Shown here piece by piece: positions 28,654 through 36,690 of a stretch of 64,000 nt of DNA. Each line of letters starts with the position of its first letter. The stretch's first letter is position 1. Made by a program: the position numbers and the translations under genes. A model generated the notes under the pieces. That model was not told the origin of the DNA, made no database searches, and worked only from the letters and a program-made list of their open reading frames with translations. The DNA comes from Geomonas diazotrophica (lineage in GTDB: Bacteria; Desulfobacterota; Desulfuromonadia; Geobacterales; Geobacteraceae), in the NCBI RefSeq assembly GCF_018919385.1, contig NZ_JAHLMF010000006.1, forward strand, positions 280,755 to 344,754. Reading direction: 5' to 3'.

Positions 28654-30129
28654 ATGGCCGCCTCGGCTATACTACTTCACCGTCGCTTTTACCATGCTCT
28701 TTGGTGCGCTGCCAACTCATTTTACAGCCTTACGGCGCCTGACCATGTTTTTCAAAGCCAGGAGTTGCTCTTCAAGCCATCGCAGATAGAATTAGGTGAC
28801 GTTCCGGCCCACGAGCCAGCCCGCGAGGTCACATTGCCCAAAAACAGCGCCAGCAACCTTGATTCGAGGACCGTCCAGTCCGCCCTGGAGGCCCTGTCGC
28901 GCGAAACGAAGAAATCCAGACTCGCCCGCGTCTTCCCCTTCCTCGGCCCCGCCTTCATCGCCAGCGTCGCCTACGTCGATCCCGGCAACTTCGCCACCAA
29001 CATCCAGGGGGGGGCGCAGTTCGGCTACCTGCTGCTTTGGGTGATCATCACCAGCAACCTGATCGCCATGCTGATCCAGACGCTCTCCGCCAAGCTGGGC
29101 CTCGCCACCGGCCAGAACCTCGCGGAGCACTGCCGCAACCAGTTCCCCAAGCCGGTATCGATCACCATGTGGATCATCATGGAGGCGGTGGCCATGGCCA
29201 CCGACCTGGCCGAGTTCATGGGAGCGGCGCTCGGCTTCCAGCTCCTGTTCGGCATCCCGCTTTTGGCAGGAGCCCTGCTCACCGCCCTGACCACCATCGG
29301 CATCCTCGGCATGGAGCGCTTCGGCTTCAGACCCCTGGAGGCGGTGATCTCCGCCATGGTCGCCGTCATCGCCCTTTGCTACGTGGCCGAGATCTTCATC
29401 GCGAGCCCGGACTGGGGCGACATCGCCGGCCACGTGGTGCGCCCCGCCTTCGCCGGTCGCGAAAGCATCCTCTTGGCCACGGGCATCATCGGCGCCACCG
29501 TCATGCCTCACGCCATCTTCCTGCACTCGTCGCTCATGCAGGGGAGGATCGTGGTGAAGGACAGGGCGAAGCTGCGCACCCTGTTCCGCTACGAGATCAT
29601 GGACGTGGTGATCGCCATGGGGATCGCGAGCTTCGTGAACATGTCCATGCTCATCATGGCAGCGGCCACCTTCTACGCCACCGGCAAGACCTCGGTCGCC
29701 ACCATCGAGGAGGCGTACCGGACCCTGGAGCCGCTCCTCGGCTCGGCGGCGAAGTACATCTTCGGCATCTCACTGCTCTTCTCCGGTCTCTCCTCAAGCA
29801 GCGTGGGGACCAGCGCAGGTCAGGTGATCATGCAGGGGTTCATCCAGCGCCACATAAAGCCCTGGATCAGGCGCCTCGTCACCATGGCGCCTTCCCTGTT
29901 CGTGATCGCCATGGGGTTCGACCCGACCCGCACCCTGGTGATCAGCCAGGTGGTGCTCTCCTTCGGGCTCCCCTTCGCCATCGTCCCGCTGGTGCTCTTC
30001 ACCCGCCGCCGCGACCTGATGGGAGACCTGGTCAACAAGGGGGCTACCACGGTCCTTGCCGGCGTGGCGGCGAGCCTCATCGTCGCCCTCAACATCTACC
30101 TGATCTACGCGACCTTTTTCCCAGGATGA
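28654..30129 (+). CDS. mntH: NRAMP-family Mn2+/Fe2+ transporter, MntH-like (start uncertain)
   Basis: An integral-membrane proton-coupled importer of Mn2+ or Fe2+ with about 11 helices. The helix-1 metal site is FIASVAYVDPGNFATNIQGG (DPGN present) and the helix-6 site is GATVMPHAIFLHSS (MPH present). The frame allows up to 491 residues, but the first 45-60 codons look non-coding: lower GC, no ribosome-binding site at the ATG at 28654, and a TATACT hexamer downstream of it at about 28670. A TTG at 28834 after CGAGGT would give 431 residues and fits the family better. The gene shares a transcript with the following UspA gene and lies behind a Fur-like operator. Confidence 0.9.
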   Translation: MAASAILLHRRFYHALWCAANSFYSLTAPDHVFQSQELLFKPSQIELGDVPAHEPAREVTLPKNSASNLDSRTVQSALEALSRETKKSRLARVFPFLGPAFIASVAYVDPGNFATNIQGGAQFGYLLLWVIITSNLIAMLIQTLSAKLGLATGQNLAEHCRNQFPKPVSITMWIIMEAVAMATDLAEFMGAALGFQLLFGIPLLAGALLTALTTIGILGMERFGFRPLEAVISAMVAVIALCYVAEIFIASPDWGDIAGHVVRPAFAGRESILLATGIIGATVMPHAIFLHSSLMQGRIVVKDRAKLRTLFRYEIMDVVIAMGIASFVNMSMLIMAAATFYATGKTSVATIEEAYRTLEPLLGSAAKYIFGISLLFSGLSSSSVGTSAGQVIMQGFIQRHIKPWIRRLVTMAPSLFVIAMGFDPTRTLVISQVVLSFGLPFAIVPLVLFTRRRDLMGDLVNKGATTVLAGVAASLIVALNIYLIYATFFPG

Positions 30130-30134
30130 TTACC

Positions 30135-31052
30135 ATGTTCAAGCACATTCTCGTCCCGATGGACGGATCAAAACTCGCCGAGGCGGCCCTCCCGGCCGCC
30201 CGCTTCATGGCCGAAAAGCTGGGCGCCCAGGTGACCCTTTTCCACGTGGTGGAGAAGGACGCCCCGAGCCAGGTGCACGGCCAGAAGCACCTGACCGGTT
30301 TCGAAGAGGCGCAGCGCTACCTGCAGGAAGTGGCGCGGCAGTGGTTTGAAGGCATCCCGCGGGTCGAGTGCCACGTACACGAGACCGAGACCCAGCTCGT
30401 GTCCCAGAGCATCGTCGCCCATGCCGCCGAACTCGGCCACGACCTCGTGGTGATGTGCTCGCACGGGCGCGGCAAGGCAATCCACCTGCTGTTCGGCTCC
30501 ATCGCGCAGAAGGTGATCGCCGGGGGGACCCTCCCGGTCCTGATCACCCACCCCGACGAGCGCGGCGAGCCGCCGCCGTTTTGCTGCTGCCAGATACTCC
30601 TGCCGCTGGACACCGACCCGGAGCACGAGAAGGGTCTGCCGGTGGTCATGGCGGTGGCGAGGATCTGCAACGCCGACCTGCACATCACCACGGTGATCCC
30701 CACCTACGAGTCGCTTCCCCCGGACGAGAAGGTGACGGCGCGGACCCTGCCGGCCACGGCGTCGCGCATCCTGGACCTGGAGGCGCGGGACGCCTCCGAG
30801 CACCTGGACGGGGTGGTGCAGGAACTGGTCCGGGAGGGGATCCGTGCCTCGGCCCACGTCCTCAGGGGGGATCCGGCCGAGACCATCGCCCGGGCCGCCC
30901 AGGAGGCGAAGATAGACCTCATGGTGCTCCCTACCCACGGCAAGACCGGCATGGCCGCCTTCTGGACCGGAAGCGTGGCCCACGGCATCTGCAGTCGCAG
31001 CAGGTGCCCCTTGTTGCTGGTTCCGATATCGGAGCCGTCCCCCGTCGACTGA
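30135..31052 (+). CDS. Tandem universal stress protein (two UspA domains)
   Basis: A 305-residue protein with two UspA folds. The first opens with MFKHILVPMDGSKLAEAALP and ends near VVMCSHGRGKAIHLLFGSIAQKV (about 98-120). The second opens near CQILLPLDTDPEHEKGLP and ends with MVLPTHGKTGMAAFWTGSVA. Both retain the G-2x-G-9x-G(S/T)-like ATP-site pattern, so nucleotide binding is plausible. I prefer the ATG at 30135; another at 30126 overlaps the transporter's stop codon as ATGA. Fusion of transport and stress-protein expression suggests a role in metal or oxidative stress. Confidence 0.9.
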   Translation: MFKHILVPMDGSKLAEAALPAARFMAEKLGAQVTLFHVVEKDAPSQVHGQKHLTGFEEAQRYLQEVARQWFEGIPRVECHVHETETQLVSQSIVAHAAELGHDLVVMCSHGRGKAIHLLFGSIAQKVIAGGTLPVLITHPDERGEPPPFCCCQILLPLDTDPEHEKGLPVVMAVARICNADLHITTVIPTYESLPPDEKVTARTLPATASRILDLEARDASEHLDGVVQELVREGIRASAHVLRGDPAETIARAAQEAKIDLMVLPTHGKTGMAAFWTGSVAHGICSRSRCPLLLVPISEPSPVD

Positions 31053-31443
31053 GCCTGCGGCGTCCGCCGAGGCAACGCTCCGTGTAACGAGCAAAGGGGG
31101 ACGCCGCAGTGGCCTCCCCCTCTTTTCGTATCCTCAGCGCATCCGTCCTGTTGTCTCTCCTGGCTGCGCTTTGCTATTTCCGTCCCGACCCCTTGCACAT
31201 GGTGCAGGGAACTTCCTCGACATCATATCCGGACTGCCGGGAAGCCATCAGGATTTTTCCTCTGCCGTTGCATTTGGGGCATCTCGATGCGAGCATGGGT
31301 TACCTCCTCAGCCTGTAGCTATCTTCTTCTGTGACAACAATTTTAGCAAAAAAGGGTAAAATGGAATAGTAACATCTCAACAAAGACAATGCAGCTCCAT
31401 CGGGCGAAGCGGCTATGACATTTCTGACTAGGAGGTGACAATC
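31053..31443. other. 391-base intergenic stretch with a 10-pair hairpin
   Basis: The arms TGCGGCGTCC (31056-31065) and GGACGCCGCA (31099-31108) pair perfectly around a 33-base loop, then GTGGCCTCCCCCTCTTTT follows; this may end the mntH-usp transcript. The rest holds a weak hydrophobic reading frame from a GTG at 31109 (69 codons, no ribosome-binding site) that I do not accept. AT-rich sequence near 31330-31370 probably carries the promoter of the next small gene. Confidence 0.45.
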
Positions 31444-31632
31444 ATGGCATGCAACAAAGAGGGGCACAGCGAGCACATCTGCGCCCTTACCGCGAGAGGA
31501 GAGATAGACAAGGTTCACCAACTCACGCTGCAACCTACCGTCGAATGCGGCAACTGCGGCGCCAAGGCCAGGGACGTCGACGCTGTATGCGATCCGGTAC
31601 AGCTTCCCGAAGCGGGGTGGCTGGGAGACTGA
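31444..31632 (+). CDS. Small Cys-containing protein of unknown function
   Basis: A 62-residue protein starting MACNKEGHSEHICALTARGE. It has Cys at 3, 13, 35, 38 and 49; the C-G-N-C-G-A-K segment is a zinc-knuckle-like CxxC, and a further Cys and two His could complete a metal site. TAGGAGGTGA is well placed before the ATG and a clean terminator follows, so this is a real monocistronic gene. I do not recognise the family. A small metal-binding or regulatory protein is possible. Confidence 0.7.
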   Translation: MACNKEGHSEHICALTARGEIDKVHQLTLQPTVECGNCGAKARDVDAVCDPVQLPEAGWLGD

Positions 31633-31651
31633 AGCCGGCAGCCACCATGAA

Positions 31652-31683
31652 AAAAGGGGAAAGTCGCGAGACTTTCCCCTTTT
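31652..31683. terminator. Bidirectional intrinsic terminator between the small Cys gene and rhlE
   Basis: AAAAGGGGAAAGTC, a GCGA tetraloop and GACTTTCCCCTTTT form a perfect 14-pair stem with T-rich sequence on the plus side and A-rich sequence (T on the minus strand) on the other. Confidence 0.9.
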
Positions 31684-31709
31684 CTTTTGCGCTTGATTGC
31701 CGCTGCAGC

Positions 31710-33134
31710 CTACCTGCCGCTGCGCCGGGCGGCCTGGTTGCCGGGACGCTGCGCGCCGGCGCGCTGCCCTTCACCGGCACCGGCACTGGCACCGGCCGGG
31801 CGGTTGCCGCCCTGGCGCTGCCCGGCCTGCTGGCGGCTGCCGCCGGGACGGGATGCACCGGGACCGCGGCTGCTGCCCGGCTGGGCGGGTCTCCCCGCTC
31901 CCTGCGCGCTCTTGGCTTCGGCGGGCTTGCCCTGGGTCGCGGCGGCCGGCTGCTTCTTGCGCTGCGGCTCGCGCGGGGCGCGGGCGAACTCGGCGTCCTT
32001 TTTCGGCGGCGGCACGGTGTAGTCGAACCCCTCCACCCGGCGCCGCTCGATCTTGGAGCCGAGCACGCGCTCGATGCTTTTAACCATCGCCTCGTCCTCG
32101 CCGGTCACCAGGGTGAAGGCGTCGCCGGTCTTGGCGGCGCGGCCGGTGCGGCCGATGCGGTGGGTGTAGGCCTCCGGGGTGTCGGGGATGTCGTAGTTGA
32201 TGACGTGGGAGATGAGGGAGACGTCGATGCCGCGGGCGGCGATGTCGGTGGCAACCATGATCTGGTAGGTGCCGTCCCGGAAGCCGTCCAAGGCCGCCTG
32301 CCTGCGGTTTTGGGACAGGTTCCCCTGCAGGCTGGTCGCCTTGTAGCCCGCCTTCTCGAGCTGCTCCCCCACCCTCTTGGCGCGGTGCTTGGTCTTGGTG
32401 AAGATGAGCACGCTCTCGGTGTCGGTGTGTTTCAAGAGCTCGAAGAGAAGCGGGGTCTTCAGGTGCTGCCCCACCGGGTAAAGGGCATGCGAGACGGTCG
32501 CCGCCGGGGCGGTGCGGCTCACCTGCACGGTGACCGGACGGCACAGGATCTCGTGCGCCAGGCGGCGGATGTCGTCGGGCATGGTGGCGGAGAACATCAG
32601 GTTCTGCCTCTTGCCGGGGAGCACCCGCAGGATCTTCCTCACGTCGGGGAGAAAGCCCATGTCGAACATCTGGTCCGCCTCGTCCAGGACCAGGACCTCG
32701 ACCTTGGAAAGATCGATGGTTCCCTGGGAGATATGGTCAAGCAGGCGCCCGGGGCAGGCGACCACGATGTCGGCCCCCTCCCTGAGCTTCTTAATCTGGG
32801 TGTTGATGTTGACGCCGCCGTAGACGGTGATGCTTTTCAGCCGGGTCTGCTGCGCCAGTGCGGTGAGCGATTCGTTGATCTGCTCGGCGAGCTCGCGGGT
32901 GGGGGCAAGCACGAGCGCACGCACCTGGCCGCGGCTCCCCTCCACCAGGCGGTGCAGCATGGGAAGACCGAAGGCGGCGGTCTTGCCGGTACCGGTCTGG
33001 GCCAGCCCGAGCACGTCCTGTCCGGCGATCACCGTGGGAATGGCCTGCAACTGGATGGGGGTCGGGGTCTGGTACCCCACGGCCTCTACGCCTGCCTGGA
33101 CCTTGGGGTGCAAGTTAAACTGTTTGAAATCCAC
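31710..33134 (-). CDS. rhlE: DEAD-box RNA helicase, RhlE-like
   Basis: A 474-residue ATP-dependent RNA helicase. It has the Q motif and YQTPTPIQLQAIP, Walker A AQTGTGKTAA, PTRELAEQI, VLDEADQMFDMGF (DEAD), FSATMP, VATDIAARGIDV and HRIGRTGRA. A basic, low-complexity C-terminal tail of about 95 residues (Arg, Gly, Ala, Gln, Pro) follows, typical of RhlE and used for RNA contacts. The start is GTG at 33134, with CAGGAG upstream. It probably helps ribosome assembly or RNA decay. A terminator-like hairpin lies in its leader, so expression may be attenuated. Confidence 0.93.
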   Translation of the reverse strand: MDFKQFNLHPKVQAGVEAVGYQTPTPIQLQAIPTVIAGQDVLGLAQTGTGKTAAFGLPMLHRLVEGSRGQVRALVLAPTRELAEQINESLTALAQQTRLKSITVYGGVNINTQIKKLREGADIVVACPGRLLDHISQGTIDLSKVEVLVLDEADQMFDMGFLPDVRKILRVLPGKRQNLMFSATMPDDIRRLAHEILCRPVTVQVSRTAPAATVSHALYPVGQHLKTPLLFELLKHTDTESVLIFTKTKHRAKRVGEQLEKAGYKATSLQGNLSQNRRQAALDGFRDGTYQIMVATDIAARGIDVSLISHVINYDIPDTPEAYTHRIGRTGRAAKTGDAFTLVTGEDEAMVKSIERVLGSKIERRRVEGFDYTVPPPKKDAEFARAPREPQRKKQPAAATQGKPAEAKSAQGAGRPAQPGSSRGPGASRPGGSRQQAGQRQGGNRPAGASAGAGEGQRAGAQRPGNQAARRSGR

Positions 33135-33164
33135 TGGTACTCCTGTTTCTTGGTGTGACGCCAC

Positions 33165-33198
33165 AAAAAACCCCAGAAGCCTGAAAGGCCCATGGGGT
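33165..33198 (-). terminator. Terminator-like hairpin in the rhlE leader
   Basis: On the minus strand, ACCCCA pairs with TGGGGT and an inner AGGC pairs with GCCT, followed at once by TTTTTTGTGG. It ends about 30 bases before the rhlE GTG. A TATAGT hexamer lies just upstream on that strand (33220-33225), so the hairpin could be within the rhlE transcript; alternatively it ends the transcript of the gene at 33371-33994. Confidence 0.6.
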
Positions 33199-33370
33199 CC
33201 GTGACTCATTAGAGTTGCGACTATACCACGAAACGGGAGAAAAGACGGCTCAAATTTCTCTAATGCTGCACAGCCGCCGTGGGAAAGGCTTCCCCCTCCC
33301 GTCCCGTCCCTCCAGGAGAAGGAGGAGAGCCCGGAAGCCCGGGCACGGGAGGAGGTTGCAGGCCGCGGGA

Positions 33371-33994
33371 TCAGTGGCGATCCCTGTAGTCGCGGCGGTC
33401 GTCCCTGCGGTTGTCCCTGCGGTCGTCCCTGCGGTCATCCCAGCGGTTGTCGCGGCGGCCATCCCTGTACCCGTCGCGGTAGTAATCCTTGCGCTCGCCC
33501 CAGCGACCGTCGCGGCGCTCCGCCACCGGGCGGTACCAGTTGCCACGGTAGTGGTCGCGATCGCTCAGGTAGGTGCGATACTCGTGGTCGCGGTAGTAAC
33601 GGATCTGCTCGTAGCGGTGCTGGTGCAGGCCGTAGGGGAGCCGGCGCGGGGCGACGTAGGTCCACGGTCCGCGGTAGCTGTTCGCCACGTACCAATAGCC
33701 GTCCCGGTACTGGTAGTAGCCGTTGTCCATGTAGACCACGTCGTAGGGTAGCCCCACCGACACGTAGAACCCCAGGGCAGGCGAGTAGATGAAGCTGGGC
33801 GGTTCGGCGTAGGCCACCGGGGCCACAGGGGGCGGGTAGACCACCGGGGCAGGTGCGGGGTAGACGACTGGTGGCGGGGCTACGGGGACCGGGGCGACCG
33901 GAATGCCGATGTTAACGCTGAAATCCACCCTTGCCTGGGCCGTGGCGGCTCCGGCAAGTACGATGACAAATGCCAGTGCGATAAGCTTTTTCAT
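33371..33994 (-). CDS. Secreted aromatic- and Pro-rich protein with Asp/Arg repeat tail
   Basis: A 207-residue protein with a signal peptide (MKKLIALAFVIVLAGAATAQ, cleaved after AQA). The mature region has a Pro/Val/Ala stretch (PVAPPPVVYPAPAPVVYPPP), then a Tyr/Trp-rich domain with GYYQYRDGYWYVANSYRGPW, resembling YXWGXW-type secreted proteins. The last 50 residues are almost only D, R, N, W and Y (WDDRRDDRRDNRRDDRRDYR). The tail is probably disordered. No function is known. It may be a periplasmic or cell-surface stress protein. Confidence 0.8.
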   Translation of the reverse strand: MKKLIALAFVIVLAGAATAQARVDFSVNIGIPVAPVPVAPPPVVYPAPAPVVYPPPVAPVAYAEPPSFIYSPALGFYVSVGLPYDVVYMDNGYYQYRDGYWYVANSYRGPWTYVAPRRLPYGLHQHRYEQIRYYRDHEYRTYLSDRDHYRGNWYRPVAERRDGRWGERKDYYRDGYRDGRRDNRWDDRRDDRRDNRRDDRRDYRDRH

Positions 33995-34230
33995 GATCTT
34001 CTCCTTGCGGCCTCAGGCCGTCTTTCTTTCAGATGATCGTTGCCGTGCTTTCAGTGGCGGCCATGACTTCCCGGTCCGCTCCAATCATTATTTGAGTATC
34101 AAGCTAACAGTACAATAAGGAACAATTGTGGAGCAAATGTGGAATTTCCTTCCGGCTCAAAGATGCAATGGCACATTAACCACAACTATGCTAATACAAA
34201 GCTGTACGATTGACTTAAACGGTGGATGCC

Positions 34231-35679
34231 ATGAAGGTAAAGATCAAATACAGGCTCTTATTCACCATGCTTGCCGCAACCGGCGCGGTGGTGATTTCCA
34301 TGTTCCTCATCATGCAATGGAGCATCGGGCACGGCTTCCTCGCCTACGTGAACACCATGGAGAAGGACCGGCTGCAGCGGCTGGCACGCGTGCTGGAGCA
34401 GTCCTACGGCAGTAACGGCAGCTGGGAATTCCTGCAGCAGGAGCCCTCCACCTGGTTCGACATCGTTGCCGCGACACGCGAAGGACGCGAAGGCGGCGAC
34501 AGCGACGGCGCCCAGCACAGGATGGGGCGGCGCGGGTTCATGAACCTGAGCAGCCAGGGGCAGCACCTGCCGCAGCGCTTCCTCTACCGTTTCGAAGGGC
34601 GCGTGGTGCTGCTCGACGCCGGCAAGCGCCTGCTCCAGGGGACCCAGGGGAACTTGGACACGGCGCAGGTGAAGAAGCTGACCAGCGACGGCGAGGTGGT
34701 GGGCTACCTGGCGCTGCGTCCGAGGCAGCGGCTCACCGACACCTACCAGCTCCTCTTCGTGCAGCAGCAAAAGCTCACCATGGGGCTGGTCGCCGTCGTC
34801 ATGCTGCTCGTGTCGGCGGCGCTCTCGCTCCCCCTTGCGCACCGCCTGGTCGAGCCGATCAAGAGGCTCGCCGGCTCCCTGCACCGACTCGCCTCGGGCG
34901 AATACGACACCAGGGTGCCGGTGGAATCCAGCGACGAACTTGGGCAACTCGCCCGCGACTTCAACACCCTGGCCCTCTCCCTGGAAAACAACGAGCGGGC
35001 CCGCCGGCGCTACCTGGCCGACATCTCCCACGAACTGCGCACGCCACTATCCATCCTGCGCGGCGAGATCGAGGCGCTGCAGGACGGGGTGCGCCCGCTT
35101 GGACCGGAGTCGATGCGGTCGCTGCACGCTGAGGTTATGCACCTGGGGCGGCTGGTCGAGGACCTGTACCAGATCTCCATGTCCGACATCGGCGCGCTCA
35201 ACTACAGAAAGGAACTGGTCGACCTGACCGAACTCCTGGAGGACGCCCTGGAGCCGTTCGCCGCGAAGTTCCGCCAGAAGAGCATCGCGCTGCGGCAGCT
35301 GCTCCCCCGCGAGGAGCTGACCGTCTTCGCGGACGGGGGGCGCCTGAACCAGCTTTTCAGCAACCTCTTGGGCAACTCGCTCAAGTACACCGACCCAGGC
35401 GGTGAGCTCTCGGTGCGGCTCAAGCGTGACGGCGGCCGTGCCATCGTGGAATTCGCCGACTCGGCGCCCGGGGTGCAGCCCGAGGAACTGGCCCAGCTCT
35501 TCGACCGGCTGTTCCGGGTGGAGAATTCCAGGAACCGTGCCCTCGGGGGCGCCGGGCTCGGCCTGGCCATCTGCAAGAACATCGTGGAGGCGCACGAGGG
35601 GACCATCGCCGCACTCCCCTCCCCCAAGGGGGGGGTGCTGATCAGGATAGAACTGCCACTTACGGGGAGCAGGACATGA
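34231..35679 (+). CDS. BaeS-like sensor histidine kinase
   Basis: A 482-residue membrane kinase. A first membrane helix (about 8-30), a periplasmic domain of about 150 residues, a second helix (about 180-205) and a HAMP domain (HRLVEPIKRLAGSLHRLASG) precede the catalytic core: ISHELRTPLSILRGEIEALQ (phospho-His), GNSLKYTDPG, and GAGLGLAICKNIV. The H-box sequence is close to BaeS, an envelope-stress sensor. I prefer the ATG at 34231 to a GTG nine bases earlier. It overlaps the response regulator by ATGA, so the two are translationally coupled. No mdt-type efflux genes lie alongside, so orthology is not certain. Confidence 0.9.
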   Translation: MKVKIKYRLLFTMLAATGAVVISMFLIMQWSIGHGFLAYVNTMEKDRLQRLARVLEQSYGSNGSWEFLQQEPSTWFDIVAATREGREGGDSDGAQHRMGRRGFMNLSSQGQHLPQRFLYRFEGRVVLLDAGKRLLQGTQGNLDTAQVKKLTSDGEVVGYLALRPRQRLTDTYQLLFVQQQKLTMGLVAVVMLLVSAALSLPLAHRLVEPIKRLAGSLHRLASGEYDTRVPVESSDELGQLARDFNTLALSLENNERARRRYLADISHELRTPLSILRGEIEALQDGVRPLGPESMRSLHAEVMHLGRLVEDLYQISMSDIGALNYRKELVDLTELLEDALEPFAAKFRQKSIALRQLLPREELTVFADGGRLNQLFSNLLGNSLKYTDPGGELSVRLKRDGGRAIVEFADSAPGVQPEELAQLFDRLFRVENSRNRALGGAGLGLAICKNIVEAHEGTIAALPSPKGGVLIRIELPLTGSRT

Positions 35680-36356
35680 CACAGACCATCATGATCGTCG
35701 AGGACGAGGAAAAGCTGGCGAGCCTTTTGGGGGATTACCTGAAGCAGTCCGGCTTCGAGACCGTGTGGATCGCCAACGGTACCGAGGTGGTGCCGCGGGT
35801 GCGGGAGCGGCAGCCGGACCTCGTGCTGCTCGACCTGATGCTCCCCGGGCGCGACGGGCTGGAGATCTGCAAGGAGATACGCACCTTCTCGCAGCTTCCC
35901 ATCATCATGATCACGGCCCGCGTCGAGGAGATCGACCGGCTGCTCGGCCTGGAGCTTGGCGCCGACGACTACGTCTGCAAGCCCTTCAGCCCCCGCGAGG
36001 TGGTGGCGCGGGTGAAAACCGTGCTGCGCCGCAGCGTGGAACAGCCCACCACCTCGGCCGGCGGCCTCACCCTGGACCCCGACCGCTACTCGGCCCAGTT
36101 CAAGGGGCGCGACCTCGACCTGACCGTGGTCGAATTCAAGCTCTTGCACTTTCTCTACCAGAACCCCGGACGCATCTACTCACGGACCCAGTTGATGGAC
36201 CGCATCTACTCCGACCAGCGCATCGTGAGCGACCGTACCATCGACAGTCATATCAAGAAGCTGCGCAAGAAGATCTCCGCCGTCGCCCCCGACCAGGAGC
36301 TGATCCATTCCATCTACGGCGCGGGCTACAAGTACGAGCCACCCAGCCAGAATTAG
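35676..36356 (+). CDS. BaeR-like OmpR-family response regulator
   Basis: A 226-residue transcription regulator. The receiver has IMIVEDEEKLASLL, Asp in LVLLDLMLPGRDG (about residue 55), Thr in ITARVEE and Lys in VCKPFSPREV. The C-terminal winged helix (about 130-226) has TVVEFKLLHFLYQNPGRIYSRTQL, VSDRTIDSHIKKLRKKI and YGAGYKYE. It is translationally coupled to the kinase gene and is followed by 334 bases without a gene. Regulated genes cannot be inferred here. Confidence 0.94.
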   Translation: MTQTIMIVEDEEKLASLLGDYLKQSGFETVWIANGTEVVPRVRERQPDLVLLDLMLPGRDGLEICKEIRTFSQLPIIMITARVEEIDRLLGLELGADDYVCKPFSPREVVARVKTVLRRSVEQPTTSAGGLTLDPDRYSAQFKGRDLDLTVVEFKLLHFLYQNPGRIYSRTQLMDRIYSDQRIVSDRTIDSHIKKLRKKISAVAPDQELIHSIYGAGYKYEPPSQN

Positions 36357-36690
36357 GGGGAGACTTCCCTCCCCCACACTCACTGTCTTCCGCCCTTTCT
36401 CTAAAAAGTGCCCCATCCGTCACTTCCGCCGGAGTTGTGTCCCTCCTCTCTGTGGAGAGCTGTCCCCATTTCCTCTCAAACCATTCTTTATTTAAGAAAA
36501 TCCCACAGGCTCCGATATTCACATAAGCCCACGTGAAAAGTGGCAATGTGCTGATCTTGTACGCCCCGACCAAACGGGACATTTCGAAAATACTGATTCC
36601 ATCAGTACCATTCCGTATACGATGCAAGAGTCGATATGTCAGTTAACAGCGACGTTACAGATAGGCGCTCTGCCTAAGGGGGGAATAAAA
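36357..36690. other. Intergenic region ahead of the chemoreceptor gene with a 17-base palindrome
   Basis: I see no gene in these 334 bases. A perfect inverted repeat, TACTGAT-TCC-ATCAGTA, lies at 36591-36607, next to a TATACGAT hexamer-like element at 36616. It may be an operator over the chemoreceptor promoter. TAGGC and GCCTA form a small stem just before the ribosome-binding site. Confidence 0.4.

Noticed and set aside
31109..31318. A 69-codon frame with a hydrophobic start (GTG)
   Set aside because: It begins inside the right arm of the usp hairpin, has no ribosome-binding site and no recognisable similarity.
36357..36690. c-di-GMP (GEMM) riboswitch upstream of the chemoreceptor
   Set aside because: The conserved GGNCA(A)ACC and downstream GGGACGCAAAGC-like blocks are absent.
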